From Balanoglossus misakiensis (taxonomy: Eukaryota > Hemichordata): DNA of 64,000 nt. The stretch covers positions 3,410,001 through 3,474,000 of the forward strand of contig CM082588.2 of the NCBI GenBank assembly GCA_040954595.2, read 5' to 3'. The position numbers and the translations under genes are program-made. Below the pieces are notes generated by a model. The model was given only the letters and a program-made list of their open reading frames with translations. It was not told the origin of the DNA and did not search any database. Each line of letters opens with the position of its first letter. The first letter of the stretch is position 1. Positions 1 through 13,400 of the stretch are shown here, in pieces.

Positions 1-1689
1 CTCTGAACCACGCCATTGCACAAGAAATTCGCGAAGATTCGTTTGCAGGCACAGAGAGTAAACGAAGGAAATACACCGCACCATTTACTGTCAAGGTAAA
101 CGCAGGGGAACCGAAAACAGGACACAAGGAACGGACAAGACACTACCAGGGCTAAAATTGGCCGCCGAGAGATTTGTACCTTCATGGAGACGGCGCTGCG
201 TGAAGCGAAGGTGATGGTGGAATTTATTAGTCGCCCATTGTTGTGGTCGTCGACAACACACCGTGATGACAAACCGCAAAAACCACATGGAACAAATCAT
301 TTCATTCGGTGAGCAAAATAATGGTTTTCAGTTACAAGTCCAGTCATGTAGACCTTTGACTTTAAAATTAGTTCGTATTCTGCTAAAATGTTCTTATCGC
401 TTTTGTTTTACTGGCATAAATTAGGTGGTACTAGAAAACAGAAAATATAAAATTGACTCGACCCTTAAACGTCTTTGACACAAAACATGGTCTGCATATA
501 AGCATTTTTTATTCAATTGGTTCAAAGTAAATTTATATGGAACCATCGACGAAAGGTGCTACTATTCAATGTGTGTCGCACAGGCGATATTGTCCCAAGT
601 TTTGGCAAACGCTGCATTGGGGAATACGAATTCTGTAGTCTGTCCGAATTTTGGCTAGCAGGACACTTTGTAAATTGTTCTTTCTATTTTCCAGCTACAA
701 CGGTGATGGGTACATTGTAAGGTGCAGCCAGGGCCATGCACCTGTCTGGCCCGTGTGGTCCGAGTCACCCACATCGTCTTGTGCAGGGCTGACGACGATT
801 TCCTGCCGGAGGCCAATTGGTCATCCCCGTTGGATCCGTGAATGGCCATGGACTTGTGCGCGCTAACCTCTCGGTTCCCAACATGTTCTCCGCTATGGGG
901 GCATAACACGTGGGCAGAAGCAAGCGGTTCTTGATAGTTCGTTATTTACACCCATACACGGCGGTGACACAAAACGCTGACGGGGGAGAAAGAGAACTCG
1001 AGTTACACCTGAACGGAGAGGCGCTCAACGGAAAGCACCGAACAATTGGTCCCAAACTACGCGTACAGCAAAGCCGTAAGTTTTTTCTGCCTTTTATTTC
1101 GGCCGCCAGGGTACGCGATTTCTTGAGGGTCTTTTTAAACCCTCTTGTTATCGCTGCCAATATCAGGTGTCCCCCGTATCCACCTACTATAAACACAATT
1201 CGTCATGGATACGTCCAGTGCTTAATTGAATGTAAACTGACCGTATCCGTGTTGAATCGGTATCAAGCCAGCCGAGCTGTAGCACACTTTCTCTTGGGGG
1301 AGTGCAAAACAGAAATTATATAGGCATTCTATACAGGTTGACCAGATCGCTTCGGTTTCTACCACTTAAGCTCCCAAGTGCTCTCCCGTTTTAGCAGGGA
1401 TTGGGAGAAGAAGAAAAAACACTAGAGCGGGTAACAACACGCCAGGGGTGACGAACGCGTAGTTCTTTTACATGTGTTCGGGTTACTGGTAACAATTGGT
1501 ATAGGGCACGTTTGGAAGATTTATACACGGAGCCCCGGAAAAGGTCGCCGAGGGATGGGCTGGCTAGGTTTTCAATTACCATAGAGCGTATTTGAGCAGA
1601 GTTGATGCATTTCGTATGTAGATATATTATTAGGTCGGGATGGGAGGACCTTTTTTCACAAGGTTTTAGAATAGCAAGGTGTTTTTCAG

Positions 1690-1722
1690 CTCTCTCTCTC
1701 TCTCCCTCCCTCTCACACACAC
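1690..1722. repeat. CT/CA microsatellite
   Basis: A run of CT dinucleotides passes through CCCT units into CA dinucleotides. It is read directly from the sequence. Confidence 0.9.
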
Positions 1723-3934
1723 CTACTCTTTGCAGAGTTGAGGGAGGGGAGGGGAGTAAGACCTCACTTTCGCGCGTCCAAACGAGTGACGCATGTTAAT
1801 TAGGTGCAAAGTGGCCCCCGCTATTGATTATCACGGCGCTGAGTGTTGTGTGTAAAAGAGGTGAAGTAACCGATATCCTTGCGCCCGCCGCCGCTTTCAA
1901 TACCCCCATCCGGGTCCTTACTGCCACAGATGGCTGCCGAGAAAAACCTAATCGAAGCTGAGAAGTTTCAAACCCGTCAAAAGGCGCTAGCGTTAGGTCA
2001 GGTCCTGTAACATATAAAGACGTTGGCGAGCTTCCCCCCTCCCTATTTTCAGGTCCCTGGGGGAGGGGGAAAGACAAAAAACTGCGCCGGTAGAATGTAG
2101 AACTTCACGGGGAAGAAAGCTCGTTGCTTCGCCTTGAAACGGACAGTAATTTATACGCTAGGTGACAAGTGCTGGGCTGGATCAACAAACAAACAGACCA
2201 AATGACAAATAAACAGTAAATGCGTGTAATTGTAGGGTTACAAATTATTTGGTGTACCGGTAAGTTTACACCAACATATGGAAACTATCTGTCACGAAAT
2301 AGATCCCTCGCTTTCGTTTTTTTTATTGGGCAGCTCCAACTACTGTGTTTTCTCCGTGAGGGCAGTTTCTACGGCCACACTCCCCGATAGGCGATACTGA
2401 TTGGACGTTGTGCATGTGGAGTCCCCCGTGGTCTGATTCTGATTTGTGCTCACACATGGACAAATGTGCTACCGTAGTTCACATCGCAAACCACGGTCAC
2501 TCCACACAGAAAGCGGATAACGTCGCGTTCATCAGCCTCACCGTGCGACACTAGCAACACCCTGTATAATTACACGTTTGTGCAAATGTTTGATTTTTTT
2601 ATCCGCTCATCCGCGAAATCGGCGAGAACTTAAGCGCATATTCAGGCGCTTTCCCCCGAAATTATACTTAGTTTTGATAAAAAATTCTAAACGCGAACAT
2701 TCCAAGCTTTTCCGACTATGCCACATGAATTATGGCACACCCGTGCCCGAAAATACCACCACAACTGCAAGCTGGATCCGTGAAGGAGGAACGACCGGTA
2801 TATACACGAATGCCTGCAGGGTTATAGCGGGCAAGTGAGCGGTCACTTGGTTTATTTGCGCGGCGAGGGAACGTAACCGATACGAGGGGGCGAGAATTCA
2901 TCACGTGTGCCCACACTATGTTGCGTTTGTCAGTCAAATAACACTTTTTAAAAAAGTGAATATTACATTAGGGAGCGCAAATATTGATCAGCAAGACGTA
3001 CAAATGTTGTAAGGTCATTATGAGGTCACTGCAGTAAAACAAAAATAAAAATGGGCCGGGAAAAACAGCTGCGGGTCATCTGTTCGATTTACACCCCAGA
3101 CAGGAGCTCATTTAATTGTCCAAGACCAAATTTGTTTTGTGTATAGTCGAATATCTATGTTTAACTTTCATAAACGGAAAGTTCGCAAATGTACACAGTT
3201 TGGACAAACTTACGACCCTGCTGAGGAAACCTTCTGAATATTTTACAAATTTCGGCAACTTCGTTTCGGTCGGCGGTAAAGTGCGGACTACAAAGTGGTA
3301 AAGGTGTAGGTTCCGCGTTAATGTAATCCATTTCAATTCGGCACTTGGAGTAGCCTTTCTGCAAACACCACCGAAACAGATCCAGTTGCAGGGGGAAATT
3401 AACCCGAGATGACCTGAATAATTTCGCGAGAGAAATTGTTTCCTGGGCAAATTAGCCGACAAGGTTGTCTGTAAGGCGAAACCGCCATCTTTTAAATGAG
3501 TACTTCGAATGTTGTCGATGCAACCGAGCGCGACCGGTACAATTTCTGTCGAAATTAACAAGCTTTTAATTTCAACGCCTTTGTTGGGTGCTCTTATCGC
3601 CGGCTGGTGTGTTCTGCGCGCTAATTTGCCCCCGACCTTTTGTCTCTGCGCGTCTGCGGCTTTGTAGGGGTGCTCTCAACGGGGCAACCCCGGTCCCTAC
3701 AGGTACAACCACTCCATTGTCCAACCCACTTGTCAGTGTCTAAGTAATAAATATCAAGCGAATCGTTGCTCGTGAACGTCGCTGGTTCGTACGACTCAAG
3801 AAAAATACACCCCAATTTGGGGCCACGCGAACTTGAATATAACAACTTAACAAAGACACGCCCTTGTCAAGAAAACGGGTGTATTAACTCGGTACACTGA
3901 ACTGCGAAGATAGTTGTCAGATACAACCGGCAGA

Positions 3935-3950
3935 CCTGATCACCTGATCA
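3935..3950. repeat. 8-bp perfect tandem repeat (CCTGATCA x2)
   Basis: Two adjacent perfect copies of CCTGATCA. Each copy contains the palindrome TGATCA. No function is visible. Confidence 0.85.
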
Positions 3951-6452
3951 CACTTTCTAAACAGCGCCGACTTCCTTACAAGACATTTTGCGACTAACCA
4001 TGTGTCCTATGTTTCTACAAGCTTTTAAAGTCCATTACATGTAAATAGTAAACCGTTTTCCCTGTAGAAAGACATAACACCTGGAGGTGTTAAGTATGTT
4101 AAACATCCTTTGTTTGATTATCGATGCATAATTGATGCCGCTGTCGGATTCTCAATCGAATGAGGAACGTTATGTCATTAGAGAGGATTCGAACTCCAAT
4201 ATACAATGTACTTGATATTCATGTTGCACTGTACTTAGACACATTTCATGCTTTTCATGCATGACCGTGAAGCATTCACGATCACACTTGATCGCGAGTC
4301 GTCCATCACGAATGCTTGTTGATGAAACCCCTTCCCTTTCACGTAGCTCATCCTCGAACGCTTGAACAATGTGCAGACCTGTTTTAACCTGAATGATCTC
4401 AGACGTTGCCCTTCTTCGCACGTGTCCGGCGTTGGAGTCTATAGTACATACAGCTCGGCGCTGTCAAAATAAAAAAAGTTGAACGACCGGTGCCCTGATT
4501 AACAAGAGAGGGATCATTCGTTTGGTCAAAACACGACCAACAACTGCATGCAGCATGTTCTTAGAGGTGACACCGTCCGCATATCCCGGCGACCGATCGA
4601 GGCCAGAGCTAACGGTGTTGATTTATACACAAGCCGGGTGGGCTCGGCAACTATGTGGTTGTATTCTGCGATTAATGGACGGTAGGGTCCCGACTATGTG
4701 CCAATCTCTGCTAGATATATAGTGCAGAGGTTATGCCTTGCTAGGGAGATTGCAGTTTTAAGCGTCCATTTGTCAAACAGTCCTACACAATATATATAAA
4801 ATACACAGAAACGAATCGATTTATCACTAATTGATAACAGTAAATGTTACAGATGTACCCCAACATTGCAGTGGTCAGATAATAGTGTCTTGAACAAGAG
4901 CAGTACTGTATAAAAAGGAATATCCAATATAGAAACAAAAGTTATAAATGTGATAGAATTTGAACGACTGCTGAAACGGGAACGCGTGTACCTGAATGAC
5001 AATCATAATTACGCAATTGTTGCTCCCTGGCTGATTTCAGTTGTAATACGACAACGCATAGCAAATTATTCCATGGTCCATCTTTAATGGAACCGAGCAA
5101 AATGTGTCATGTGACTCGGAACACTAAGCTTTCATATTCTCGATCAAAAATAGTGGTGCCAGTTTTTGATGTGTTGTAAATCCTCCCCCAATAATACAAA
5201 AAATGTAGTCTTTAATTATCCGTCTGAAAATTCTCTTTCGGATATTTTTTTTTCAATTTTATAAAGTACTAACTGTTTCAAGGTGTTTGGGATTACGTTA
5301 TCCGTCAAGTCGGCAATCCCAGTCGGTCGTGATAGCATAAGTTGAGGTTTTTTACCATGTACACTGATGTGATACAGTTTCAACTTTATGACTGATATCA
5401 TTGTTAAAATTCGCAGACTTTTATTTTAACGCGACGTTTGTTTTCAATCGCTTTTAAAGGCTCCTTCACTGTACTCTGAAAAACGTGAAATGATTTTTTT
5501 TTCTGTGCAAGAGAGAGAGATAGCACACACAAGCACCGGGGTTCTTCGCGACCGATATTTGCGTTTCCACTGATTTCAAAGAAACGCAAAATTAATCTTT
5601 TTTTCAATTCAGCCTATGTAATCGATATCAAAATACAAAACCAAAAGAGGATTACATACGCGTGTTGCAAATCACAAATTCGACGCACGAATTTCCCGCC
5701 AAACTGGGGTCAATCTTCTTTTCTAGTTAATGCTCTTCCCGTACTTACATCATCGTTTCAGTTCCAACGGAGTAAAAACAACCATTCTAATAATTTATAT
5801 ATGTAATATTGTCATTAATAGTATATAAAACCTGTCCTGTTGATTCCAACGTTTTCATTATCTATATAGATGGAGGGTTCCTTTGGGGGGTAACCAATTT
5901 TTACAGTTGACAAGAATAAGCCGGGTTATTTTTAATAATATCCCTTTTCAAGTCTCCGGGTAAACCGCTTCTCTGTCACATATACCGAATCATTTCGCGC
6001 AGACAGGGATTAACCTGATTAAATCGTTTTATTCCGATCGACATTCAATGAATATGTAGATTTCGTCACTTTTTTCGTCATCTGTGAGCCGTTTCACTTG
6101 AATCTCCCGATCGCTTCTTGATTGCGTCGTCGTGTATAGTCAAGCAGGGATTGTACTACAGCCGTGTCCGTTTCTACCTTCCTGTAACATTGTCCATTTC
6201 TACAATGTTGATTCACATTCTTGTCGTACCGGTCTCTTTGATAGGTTGTTTCTACCTGATCGACTGTCTCTGTGTTAGATGTGTTTACAAGCAAAGCTAA
6301 ACTATGCCGGTTGCTAAAAATATATCGAGAAGACGGCATCTCCTCAATTATTCTGAAATTATACAAATATTTGCACATAACCACGTGACAGAACACAGTC
6401 ACTAAGCCTTATCGAGTAAAAGTTGTCAGCTTTTGAGCTCGGGACACGTATG

Positions 6453-6500
6453 TCACTTTTCCATTTCTGAAACATCTGGAAAGTGATTTTTTCAGAAATG
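6453..6500. repeat. overlapping inverted repeats
   Basis: CATTTCTGAAA at 6462-6472 is the exact reverse complement of TTTCAGAAATG at 6490-6500 (11-bp arms, 17-nt spacer). A second, imperfect pair overlaps it: CACTTTTCC near 6455-6462 against GGAAAGTG near 6478-6485. The two pairings are mutually exclusive. No gene is recognised nearby. Confidence 0.75.
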
Positions 6501-7343
6501 ATACACAAGGTAGATCATTTAAGCCGTGAAGCTTTTTAAACAGCAAACCTTGAGAGTGCGCGGTCCCCACATCGAAATGACACTAACAACAGCGAAGTCC
6601 GATTCAGTACCGGAAAAACAACAGTGTCCAATCAAAGGTGACAACATTATACTATATGATCAAGAAAATAAATGGTTAACTACATTCTTTGGGGACAGTT
6701 TCCCGGATTGAAAAATATTGTCGGCGTCATCCATTTGGAATTAAAGTACATGCGAATATATAGGGTTACTCCGCGAAAACTTGATTACCTTGTTTTGGGG
6801 GAATGTTAGAGGCGATAATCTTGATTTTAGACTAGGGGCTTTACACTCAAATACGTCCTAGTGTTTCTCATAGAGTAATTGACTTCTTAAAAAGCTTGTG
6901 TGTTTGATCCAATGCCCGGGGGATGCACCACAATACACCGACTTTGTCGCTGAGTAAAAGGTCGACGTAAAGCGACAGGTAGGGGCGGTGGTAAATCTGT
7001 TGTCCCAGGGAAATGAAAACTCGATCTGGTATAAGATGATATTAGCAAAGGTCGCCTGGGAAATCGGCCCATCTTAATAAAGCTGTTGTCATGTTCGGAT
7101 TAGGGGGATAATGTTAACGCCTGCTAACAAGGGCTTTGCCCGCCACGTCCTTGCGTCAGTTTCATCGATCGCTTGGCGACTGAGACGAGGGAGGAAAAAC
7201 CCGCCGCGTGCTCATTTCTGTCGAAGACCCGAAAAAATCGATGGGAGATGCTCAATAGCGCAAGATACTATCTGCTCCACATTCATTATATTTCTAACTA
7301 GCTCTCTCGATTTTTCATTCCATGCCTGATTTTTACAAGGCCG

Positions 7344-7446
7344 TCTCTTTCCCTCTTCCCTCACTTTCTCCCAACAGCCATCTCTTTCTCTCTCTCTTTC
7401 CCCTCTCCCCTCTCTCATCCCTTCTCCCTCTCTTCCTCCCCCTCTC
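7344..7446. repeat. polypyrimidine tract (CT-rich low complexity)
   Basis: About 100 nt almost wholly C and T on the plus strand; from 7381 it is nearly pure pyrimidine. This is simple-sequence DNA. No exon follows it on the plus strand, so I do not read it as a splice acceptor tract. Confidence 0.9.
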
Positions 7447-10400
7447 ATAACCAGTTTGAGCTATTTCGTTGTCTTTAATGATTACATCATCAACTAATAT
7501 CTACAATTTCTTTCCATATCGCAAATAAATACACGAGTGAGGGAAAACAAAGTCCGAGGGGATTTGTCAAAAGTAAAAAAATCCCCGCATCTCTCGATCT
7601 TATCGTCTGCGCGAGTTTAACCGATTTTCATTGGCGTGATAATCAGAATATATTGCCGAGTTGTTTGCCTGTTGCGAGAACAAGAGAAAACTGTCGGCGA
7701 GGAGAGATAATGATGAGAACGGAAACTCAATGGTAGAAGCCAATTGAGATTTCTGAAGACTTCTCCTATGGTTCCACGACGCAAAGTCGTTTGCGTGTAG
7801 ATATTCGACAAGTAATTCAGTTATGGAACAGGAAGGGACTTGGTTACTTTTGCAATAAAGAGAATGAATGGGGCGAGTATGGATTTAGCCCGGGGCTAAA
7901 TACGAGATGGCGCGTTCGCCCGAAATGAACAGCCATAGCTGGCTTCTTCTAGCTCACGTGGAAGGGCTCTTTGCTGCAGGCACAAGTCGCTCGTTCCCTC
8001 GTAATGTTCAGTTAAGTCCGGGGACTTGCTGTTCGAATACTCATTGATTAGTTATATTAAGAAGGACTGCCCCAGGCACCGGTGCAATTATCGTTGGAAC
8101 AACGGGACAGCGCGCCAAATAATCTCCCCATCCACCGATACCTTTGCGAATAGCATTGTCGTGCGTATAATCGACTCTTTCTTCGCTCTGTACGCAATCA
8201 TTAAACAATTTTCAGACTGGTGATGAACGCTCTCTATATTTAAGAAGTTGCCTCCTTTGTCGCCGGCTCGAATTATGCCATTTTCTTGTTGAAAAAATGA
8301 ACCAAAGGAAAGAGAGAAGTTACGCCGCGCTTTCCGCTTACCGCTAAGATTTTTTTTTACAAATCTCGATGGTGTGTAGAATGGAACAATCAAAAGAAAA
8401 CACTCGACGATCATCAAACGTGACGCGTCGATTCGTGCTGTGGTTGTTGAAAAAAAGAGGGGATATCCTTGACTTTGGAGTCAATTGTTTCCCGACGATT
8501 TAATCCATGGGCAGAGATAAACAGCTTACAATCAAAATGACTGGATTTGACTTTGCTATAATAGCCAACTCGCGTCTGTTTCCTACTCTTTCAACCCACA
8601 AGATCCCAGCGCCTCTTTCGGCGTACACCCGGCGAGACACGCATTCCCACCAGTTTTAAATGGTCGGGGTGGTGGACACACGCGATCGCTATGTTCTCAA
8701 AATTATCATTAACCGCAATGCTCAACACTTACATACTTTACTTGATTGTAAACTTTATTTTATTCTCTTTTGACTTACAGAAAAAATCAGCCTCTCCCGT
8801 TTCAAGAAACCTGTGATTTTACACGAGTGAACGCAACTCTTCGGTGCATGGGTAAGTAGAGGCCAGCCGATTGGCTAAAGGCCATTTTTGTGTAACAGGC
8901 GCGGTACTATCAACCAATAAGCTACCCCCACACAACTAGGCAACTAATGCCCGGTTCCGTTCTGGTTAACATCCCGCCCTACGTTTTGATTGAAGTGCTC
9001 GATTGCTCCCTATCAAACTTTTACCGGCATTGCAAATAACAACAACAATAACAACATTGTCAACTTTTCGACACGTATATGACAATAGAGAAAACTCACA
9101 GCTGTATATCTTGTCAGAAAAGGTACCGTAGAATAGCTTTATATGAGATGCTTTTTTCATCCCGAACAAATTAATACATCATGAAAGAGTTATCAACATA
9201 AACGCGAACAAGCAACGTATAGAGTATTAAATGGATGGTACACAATGGTTGACAGTGGTGTAGGTAGATAGCCACATGTCTCCATACAGAAAACCCGTCA
9301 GTTTCATTCGGTTCTGCACCGGTATTTAAAAAGGGGGGAGGTTTTCCTTTTTAAAAGCGCGCTAATGAGTCCGAGATAGTGTGTGACAGTGAACCGTCTA
9401 AGGTAGCGCGACACTTGAAACAGTCGACAAGCTCTGGGAATAATGACGGCTATACCCCCGAGCCGTTTTGCAGCTTTATTTGAAGTCTCATACGAACAAT
9501 GGTCCGCGGTTTGACAAAACAGTTTTTGTTGTTGGACGTGCTTAAGTTAGGAAATCACGAGGCTTGCTCGGGGCTTTTTTCTACTTATTCCACCCAATTA
9601 GAGGCAGAAGTCGACAAATCCCGGTACTTCTTTCACTTGGCAGCGGCTGAGATTTCACCTCGGAAAAATAACAAACGCAACAACATCGCGTTTTCTTTAA
9701 AAATTTGTAAACTTGGGATCTAAGTTTTGTGTAAGCCGAACAGCGGGGAAGTTCTTGTGTTGTCGTAGTTGTGCCATCCCCAACGGGCGTGAACACAGAA
9801 GCGCGTGAGCGATGAAAAAAGAGAACGACGCAGGACGATTTGCAATACCAAGTTTAAAAAGTCAAAGGGTGTTTCTATTCATGCGCCTGTAAGAAGAAAA
9901 CCAAAGGAGACATTGGTATCATTTATGTGTATCAACCACCGCGGCGACAATACACTTCCAGAGCCATTATATTCTAGGGCGTAAGAACCTCGACAAAAGT
10001 TAAACTATCTCTCATAAAGTCAAGAACTTCAACGGTGTGTGTCCTGAAGATACACGTCTTTGTGCGCTGAACTGCGTGAAGCAAATCTACAAGTATCGAT
10101 TCTGGCAATTGTATCACGACTCAGAGAATTGGCCACTGGAGGAACCGATTGTCAATTGTCCCCATAAAGCGTGGCAGAACACAGTACATATACAACCAGG
10201 CAAAAGTTGTTATTAGAGTGTTGTAGCAGTTTAGTTTGCATGATGTGAAAAAGTAAAATAGTATTAAACGCCTTCATGTAAAATTAACTTCAACAAAGCA
10301 CATGGAGCTCATCTTTCGCTTATAAGCTTACTTTGATCTAATATTTAAAAAATATTCAAAAACTTGTAAAGTATATAAGGCGGAAAAGTGTGGCTTGCGG

Positions 10401-13400
10401 TGTGAATTTTTGATAACGCTTGCTCTGAAAAGTAAATTTTGAAAATAAGCGGGGGACTGACAACTTGCTAAGTGTACACGTTCCAAAAGGACATGTTAAC
10501 TGTTATCTGCCATGCGCTGGTGTTAAATATGCGCGAAGTACACGTAAAAATCGAGAATTACAAGAGAAAAATCAATAAAGTCAGTGTAAACAGTACAGAA
10601 ACTGGTTATTGACAACAGAATCGTTTTCAACTAGTATTACAGTCGAGACTTAACCCAGACAGTCCTTCACATGATGATGATAATTTGATATAGAGCGTAA
10701 TGTTAGTTGCCCCAGGCGTATAGAATGATGATGAAAACTCCATGAGATAAGATCTGAGAGAAATTTGACGGATGATAAAAAAGTGGCGCAATTATTATTC
10801 TGATCGGAAATGCTCGGTTCGTTATATTTCGCATAGGTTCACGGGAATACGAGAACTCGGATTACGACCGATGTTTGTCTAGCATTGTTCGATTCGTCAT
10901 CACATATGGCGCGGTCGCAGCGAGAGGTGTGGAAAGCGACGAGAATTTCTGACTGGATCGATGCAATATGCAACTCTGTGTGAAAATGCCCTGTTTGGAT
11001 AGGTTTTTCCCCCAGCCTTTTTGTCAATAAGCTTATAGGGACGTCGGTGACGAAGCGAGCAGTCGGTGGACTTTGTGGTTTAACATACGATCGCCGGATT
11101 TGCATCTCGTCTGGTGTATAGGCAGCACGTGGATATATTTTCTTTTACAAAAAGTAATGAAAAAGTTGTGTCTCTGGTACACGAGGAACTGTGTTGAACT
11201 TAACTAAAATCAGAGTTGTATTTGTACGATGTTTACAGTGAAAATACAAAAACATGAAGTACACGTATGTCTTTGCACGAGCGCTGGTTGGAGCTATGGG
11301 GACAAGGTTGTTTGTTCGCCAGGGCGGTGTTTCACGCATGCGCTTCAAGGTCCACGTAAAGACGCATCCAATAAACGTCGATAAGACTATCCCAAACCGT
11401 AGATTAAATTGAAACTATGTAACACCACCCAAGATTTTATAACTTCATTCCCCATTCAAAATCATCAGTAAATTACAGGGAGAAATTTCCCTGCGTGTGT
11501 TGCAAATGAAACTGCCGATTGATATTGCTCGAATGTTGTCCACCATGAAACCCTACGTGCCCAACAAACTCATCCCAGCATTAGGCAATAATTATCAGAC
11601 ACAAATACAAGTTATTCAAACCTTCAGTGACTCCTTGGCAATCTCTTTCCCAACTACGAATTCAAACTCAAAGTGTATTCAGTTTCCATCGATGTAATGA
11701 GCGTGCGTCGCTTATTACCATTGCCGTCCGCGTATTAAAACAGAAACGCTCGGGAAGAGGAAAAGTGGCCATAAATGCGAAAGATCAAATGTTCATTATA
11801 AAAAAATATTTTACTTATGAAGGCGATTTTCTTTGTACAGATCCAATCGTTTACTGGATCGTAATACCGTGGCGATGTACGAGACGACCTTTTCGAAGTA
11901 AACTCCCCCATTATTTTTAGTAAAACTCCTGAAAATTGAAATGCGCAATCTCTGTCCGCGCAACGAAGCGTCAACCACGTGACCTATTCAAGAACTTTGC
12001 GCACGGGGAAAAACTTCCGCTGTCGCGACGTCTCCCCTCGTCCATATTTGTTCAAGTTTGAGAGTGAGTGACTTGTTCTGACCCAAGCCCTGGGGGGAGT
12101 TATGATATCCCGGTGCCTAAAAGCGCTCTTTCAATTACAACCATTCCACGTTAAGTAAAGAGCAAACATCTCGCGAACAATGGACCAGTTCAGCTAACGA
12201 TTTCCATTTTGTGTTATTACAGAAAGGGCCTTTTGATATCCATAATGGCGATTAAAATATGGTGAATTTCACCAATTATTGTGAAGTCGGTGCTTCATTT
12301 AAAGCTAATCTTCGTACAGGTTAAGGCTACGGTCACCATTGTGTCGTTCGCTAACGACAGAATAACCACATTTCATTCAAGTTGTCGTCTGACAGTTTTT
12401 CTGCCAAATGCATTACACGTCAGACTTTCCCCGGATTTTGCGCACTTTTGCGACGTCACTGAAATGTAGGATAGTTTTGCTGGAGATAAGCGTAGAATTG
12501 TTTCACCGCAAGTCTGAATTGTTATGTTTTACAGATTTATCCCGCTTTTGCCTACTTTTCGCCGTAATGAGTATTTTATTGGGGCCCATATTAGACGGCA
12601 GTCTGAGTCAATTAGCCAGTCTATCATTGCCCTGACTTTTGATTGACTCCAAGAACAAACAGAGCACGCGCCAACGCCGTGTTGGCCTTTTCCGTCAACG
12701 GAAACTCGTCCTGAAACCGGCGCACCTGAATGGAATACGAATGACCGGGTTTGCCACTGAGCACTGTAGATGTCGACCAGCTCAGAATTCGCCGTCTCTT
12801 TAATAGTCGTTCGCAGCTGTCGACATCCCGTATGCCCACTCTAACTCGCTTAAGCGTCGTTACAAATTAATGTTTGTGTTTCTGGCCTACGTGATTACAC
12901 TGTGGCTTTCGTTTCCTCGGCTCAGTAGGACGGCATTATCGCGGCTACGGGTCGAAGCGGGGAGCTCCAAGCACCCGGGGCACAGTTCATGATCCTGCAT
13001 TTTACAATAAAACCAACTCATTGGAATAAACAGACTGTTTCCTCTCAATCTCGATAAAATGAACTCATTTATCACCATATCGAACCCCACTGCCAAATCT
13101 CGGAAGACCATCTGACGATACGGTTCAGAGGGAGCTACAGATACCCTTTCAGCGAGCGGGGGGCGATCCCTCAGCGTGAGTCACCCTTGACCCCTCCGTT
13201 GTAGTGGTTTGTCCACGCGCCGATCCACATGGCTGCGCTTCGCTCAACGCAAGACGGATCACCGCGAAATCTTATTAGCCGGGACGTAATTCGCAATATG
13301 GGCGTAATCGTCAATTAATGGTCACCTGAAACTCGCCAAAAACACCTGCGAAAGGAAGGAAATTGCCCAGACGATAAAAATTCCAAACTTTTTTTCACTT

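Larger units (their letters stand above)
1..7343. other. non-coding stretch, probable sim intron 1 or 3' flank
   Basis: I recognise no exon, RNA gene or transposon here. Open frames of 60-137 codons occur on both strands, but none resembles a known family; the 137-codon frame at 910-1323 opens with GTG. The stretch holds a CT/CA microsatellite, an 8-bp tandem repeat and overlapping inverted repeats near 6.45-6.50 kb, annotated separately. CpG dinucleotides are frequent. Because sim is transcribed leftwards from 34.37 kb, this DNA lies 3' of its first coding exon. Whether it is intronic depends on where sim exon 2 falls. Confidence 0.5.

Noticed and set aside
651-866. GC-rich segment after a TTTTCCAG acceptor-like site, read as a possible terminal exon
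   Set aside because: Two frames are open but neither resembles a known protein, and there is no partner exon. Kept out of the annotation.
910-1323. 137-codon plus-strand open frame
   Set aside because: Starts at GTG, has no recognisable domain, and an overlapping 84-codon frame exists on the other strand. Treated as chance.
4180-4200. tRNA box-B-like GAGTTCGAATCC on the minus strand
   Set aside because: No D-arm (TGGC..AGTGG) or acceptor stem pairing is found in the 80 nt around it, so it is not a tRNA.
8060-8080. minus-strand GAWG codons, considered as sim exon 2
   Set aside because: A stop follows four residues later (GAWGSPS then stop), with no donor before it and no acceptor upstream.
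10711-10722. minus-strand YAWG codons, considered as the DAWG motif of sim exon 2
   Set aside because: A stop codon follows within two residues and there is no acceptor site in register.
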